NCBI GenBank assembly: GCA_001929475.1 | Contig: LXFE01003168.1 | Location: 1 to 12,402, forward strand | From: Neolecta irregularis DAH-3 | Lineage: Eukaryota > Ascomycota > Neolectomycetes > Neolectales > Neolectaceae | Reading direction: 5' to 3' | DNA length: 12,402 nucleotides | Shown here: positions 9,158 to 12,402 of the stretch, piece after piece | How positions within the stretch are numbered: the first letter of the stretch is position 1 | Layout: every line of letters starts with the position of its first letter | The notes under the pieces: model-generated | What the model was told of the DNA's origin: nothing | Databases searched by the model: none | What the model saw: the letters and a program-made list of their open reading frames with translations, nothing else | Program-made: the position numbers and the translations under genes

Positions 9158-11947
9158 TCACCAGAATTCGTTTATGTTCAGTTTCACTAATAGATCTCCC
9201 AAGAATCCCCCAGCAACAGAAGCATCGCTAACATCCATGGCATATTGCACACTGGAGAAATCCTCCTTGGCACCTCTTCCCAGCCGACCACCTCCCTTTT
9301 CATTCAACTTAGAAATCGTGCTGACAAACTCGCGAATAGAATTCCCAAGATTATGATTTTCGTGAAGAATTTCAGAGAAAATATTGTTCAGCATGTCCAT
9401 GAATGGCTCCTGTCCAGCTGATAACATCGAACCATATAACATTCGATCAAGAGCGTGATCATGCATCTCACGTAACTGCCGAATACTGCTTTCGTGATTG
9501 ATCTGCTTGATGAAGCTATTCCAGGTTATCGTGAGGTGCTCAAAGGTATAATTCATAATTGCTTGTGCAAATGTCAAAGCGGCATATGCTGATTTTCCTA
9601 ACAACCGGAGACGAAGACGGCAGCAGTGATCGATACGGATCAACTTTATCAGAAAGAGAAATATTTGGTCGTATTTCTTGATAATCGAAGTAGAAATGAT
9701 TCCGTCAACAAGGAACGGCGGAGTATAACTCATTTTGAGAAATGAAAGAGCTTCGATGTCTAGCTCTATCAATCACGAAAGAGAAAGAAAATACCATTGA
9801 TACTTGTCGGCTTGTATTCTTCGCGAACCGCAAAACTGATGCCTTTCTCAATGCCTAGACCTCCAAAAGCGCAACTAACTTCAGTACCGGAAGGGGGCCA
9901 ATCTTTCCTATTCACTATCTTCAACTCGTCAAACACGCTCTCTTTGAACCTAACAGCAAATTGTCCATCCCCGAACAAGAAGGTATCTCTCAACATCGAG
10001 AAATGATCGTTCAATTTGAGATCGTCAAACATGAGAGATGATAACATGGTATTTACCAGGCGAGCCTGGCAACGGAGAACTGCAAGAAACCCTCTACGAT
10101 GAAACGTTGGAAGTGGTGGTCTGCGTTCATTTGAGCTTTCGATGGATGCAATGTCTTCGAATAAACTCTTCGCTGATGAAGATTTTACTGTTGGAATATC
10201 GTGGTTCATGGCCATACGTAAAGATACGAGCGCAGATGCAATCCCGTCTTTGGAAAGGCCCCATATGTCGAGAGGATTTGCCTTTTTGGCAGCGAACATT
10301 GGTTGTGCCTCCAAAATCGATATTTCTTCGAGGACATCAAGCTCATATCGTTCAACTTCAATCAATAGTCTGATGGTCAACTACATCCGTTAGGATAGCA
10401 GTACTCTTCGTATTCAGCCCATGTTCTCTGAAATTCAAGATTAATGCCACGGACACGTGTATTCAGCTTTAACGCCCAACAGACACTCGAATCCGGAACG
10501 CATCGTCTTAGTAAACGAATATTCTTTCCAGTCTCAAATATCAACTGTATAATTTCATCTGTCAAGAATTGCGGTATCTTTGGCTCGATAATCTTGATAA
10601 ATCAGGTCTGATCAGAAATCAAAGTGTGATACCTGATAGCGAGAATCCAGAGCATCATATGAGTCACCCTCATTTCCAACCTTTTGTACAAAGAACTCTC
10701 GACTTGGATCTATATTATCCCAATCCTGGAGATTCTCAATACCTCCAAAGCTATCCATCTTTTGCAAACCAACCCATTTACCGATCAAAGCGAGGTAAAC
10801 TTTTGAACAACTTCTTAACATGGCGAATAAGATTGGGCCAATCGGGTTGCCGGTTCTATCGTATTGAACCGTTGCATTGTATAGAATATCAAGTAATTTC
10901 GTGCCTCGAGGTTTTTCATCAAAGATCTCCTGGAAGAAGGAAAGAATGCGCGACGCATCGACAATTTCCTGGGTGATTTGTATTAAACTGTGATTTGAAC
11001 ACAGTTTCGCGAGTCCTTGATTATAGGAGTCGAGAAGAATTATCAGATGTGTAGAGAGCGCGGTTAATGTTGGTCCATAATAACTAACGGTATCAATACG
11101 TAAATAATGTACAAGCACTTACTCAACATCATCCAAAACCTCGTCAATCAAAGAACGAAGACATCTGAACTCACGTCCACAGTCGAGCGCTATCTGAACG
11201 ATTCTTCACGTATTATTTTTAACGAAAATACAAGACTTACTCGCGCATAGTACATTCAGAGACATCTTTAATTTGGAGATGTGCTACATTCTTCACGAAT
11301 TGGTTTTCTGTCACATCCCACTTGAACAAGAGAGAATTACGTCCTGATGCCGCAGATATGAGTGACTTTCAGTCAAATTCAACTCACATAACTGTATCGT
11401 ACAGAGCATAATACACTAATTGAAACATCGCTGGATACCCTGATTTCTTGATAATAGGGCAGATCTATTAGCTGAAATGTGTTTTCCCAAGTGAAAATAG
11501 GCTCCTCGAAATTCAATGTAAAAATGGATAAGGACACTTACTCCTATTAATTCTTCTCTAAAGTTTAACCAGGGATCTTCCATTTGTACAGATCCCGAAT
11601 CGATAAATTCAGATGATTTTCCGGTAGTAGTTGCTGCTATATTACCTTCTCTGGGGGACAGATCGATCTCGCTACCGTCACTCGAAACGTGTTCAAGATC
11701 AAATATGGTCCTTGCGTTACTTCCAACTGATGGTATTACCCCGCCTTGACTTCCTAAGTCAAGTAACGTGGATGGGGTAGATTCAAGAATTGCTACTGGT
11801 TTCTGATCAGGTTTGGTGTGAGGAGTAGTATGTACGGGAACAATCGAGCTCCCCAAACAAACTTGTAGAATTCACATTGAGGTATGAAGACTGTGGATAT
11901 AAGTCTTGAAATGAGAATTTTGAACGATCATTGTGAGATACGGACAT
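9158..11947 (-). CDS. Non-core gamma-tubulin complex component, Spc97/Spc98 family (GCP6/GCP5-like)
   Basis: Nine minus-strand exons (11947-11836, 11795-11542, 11504-11403, 11365-11241, 11203-11123, 11083-10633, 10592-10405, 10369-9804, 9765-9158) give 828 aa. Introns are 40, 37, 37, 37, 39, 40, 35 and 38 nt. After a polar N-terminus, EPIFTWENTF opens the conserved part (about 123). Then come SGRNSLLFKWD, a GRIP1-like helical stretch with LLDILYNATVQYD and REFFVQ, then IPQFLTDEIIQLIFETGKN with IRLLRR (about 385-405). The C-terminal half has LDIEALSFLKMSYTPP, IIKKYDQIFLFLIKLIRI and FAQAIMNYTFEHLTITW, typical of the GRIP2 region that binds gamma-tubulin. These proteins build the gamma-tubulin ring complex that nucleates microtubules at spindle poles and in the cytoplasm. 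The pattern looks like the extra fungal GCPs (GCP6/Alp16 or GCP5/Mod21) rather than core GCP2/GCP3, but the exact subtype is not certain. The start is the first ATG that links in frame to the conserved exons. Confidence 0.82.
9766..9803 (-). other. Last intron of the gamma-tubulin complex gene, two possible donors
   Basis: On the minus strand GTATCA at 9803 gives a 38-nt intron, and GTATTT nine bases downstream at 9794 gives a 29-nt intron. Both use the same acceptor and keep frame, differing by three residues (KPTKLDIEAL versus KPTSINELDIEAL). The 38-nt form fits the length range of the other introns and is preferred. Confidence 0.55.
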
Positions 11948-12402
11948 GATTAAAGTTGTTGTCACATCGAGTCACGTTACCAGAATTCTCTTGCAGTCTT
12001 GAGAACAGCTTATGTGACAGTGTGAAAGTGATGAAGATTTCTATTCTTGTCGGAAACTTTCGGTTATCAAGCTTGCAGGATTGGAAATCACTTGCTGTTA
12101 CTATATAGCCGCTGTAAGGATATAAGGTATATTCTTACCAATATGGCAAGTGGCTTAAGTGCATTAAATAAGAGGGTCTATAAAGAAGGGAACCACATAT
12201 AGCTAACCTGGGTTACATTCATATAACATAGGTTAGATATGTTCCTGATATTTGTACCCCAAGCGAACCACTTGCAGCTGCCCGCTTTAATTGTTATTGG
12301 GCATGACAATTCAGTTAAAATCCAGCGGGCTATATACTGTGAGCGTTCAGGTGTTCCTTTTTGTCGCTCGTGGACTTAGGTTGGTATGTTGATAGGACGG
12401 CA
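11948..12402. other. Upstream region of the gamma-tubulin complex gene
   Basis: No open frame resembling a protein was found. A palindromic CTATATAG lies at 12101-12108, about 155 bp upstream of the minus-strand ATG at 11947, and could serve as a TATA element. An imperfect palindrome at 12203-12236 is listed separately. The window ends before any next gene is recognisable. Confidence 0.5.
12203..12236. repeat. 34-bp imperfect palindrome
   Basis: CTAACCT (12203-12209) pairs with AGGTTAG (12230-12236), and GTTA (12212-12215) pairs with TAAC (12224-12227). These arms are separated by a symmetric 2-nt mismatch and an 8-nt loop. It could be a dimeric protein-binding site or a small hairpin. No function can be assigned. 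Confidence 0.5.

Noticed and set aside
10569-10976. Plus-strand open frames over the gamma-tubulin complex gene (also 9797-10006, 10038-10373)
   Set aside because: They run opposite conserved exons and have no family features; they are reading-frame shadows.
11366-11541. A gene model with one 95-nt intron and a 27-nt intron in this part of the gamma-tubulin complex gene
   Set aside because: Two 37-nt introns flanking a 34-codon exon (11403-11504) keep frame, match the other intron lengths and recover the conserved EPIFTWENTF block.
11416-11856. Start of the gamma-tubulin complex gene at the TTG near 11856
   Set aside because: No ATG precedes it in that frame. An upstream exon from the ATG at 11947, joined through a 40-nt intron, gives a normal start.

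Overview
This window is fungal nuclear DNA. The evidence is two LIM zinc fingers, a C1 finger and a RhoGAP domain in one protein, a divergent vigilin-type multi-KH protein, a mitochondrial malate dehydrogenase, and a fungal-style non-core gamma-tubulin complex protein. The non-core gamma-tubulin protein argues against Saccharomyces-type budding yeasts. The species cannot be fixed from the sequence. Every gene is cut by very small introns. The 24 I could place (one of them only probable) are 32-44 nt long, with GT...AG ends and mostly CTAAC/CTGAC-like branch motifs. Many open frames that look broken therefore join into intact genes.

Layout: 1-526 is non-coding with short direct and inverted repeats. 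527-2879 (+) is a six-exon vigilin/Scp160-like KH gene in AT-rich DNA, 718 aa. 2880-3261 is intergenic, and base composition changes sharply there. 3262-6693 (+) is a LIM-LIM-coiled coil-C1-RhoGAP gene, about 1045 aa. 6694-7391 is intergenic with a TATA-like box. 7392-8525 (+) is mitochondrial malate dehydrogenase, 338 aa. 8526-9157 is a convergent intergenic stretch with palindromes. 9158-11947 (-) is a nine-exon Spc97/Spc98-family gamma-tubulin complex protein, 828 aa. 11948-12402 is its upstream region.

The four genes are separate housekeeping or cell-organisation genes: RNA binding and translation, Rho GTPase control of polarity, TCA cycle, and microtubule nucleation. Nothing suggests a cluster or a mobile system. 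No CRISPR array, rRNA, tRNA, transposon or virus-like gene was seen. The most notable points are the uniformly tiny introns, the AT-rich and degenerate KH gene, and several splice sites with in-frame alternatives. All exon boundaries were worked out by hand from reading frame, splice consensus and family resemblance. They need transcript confirmation.
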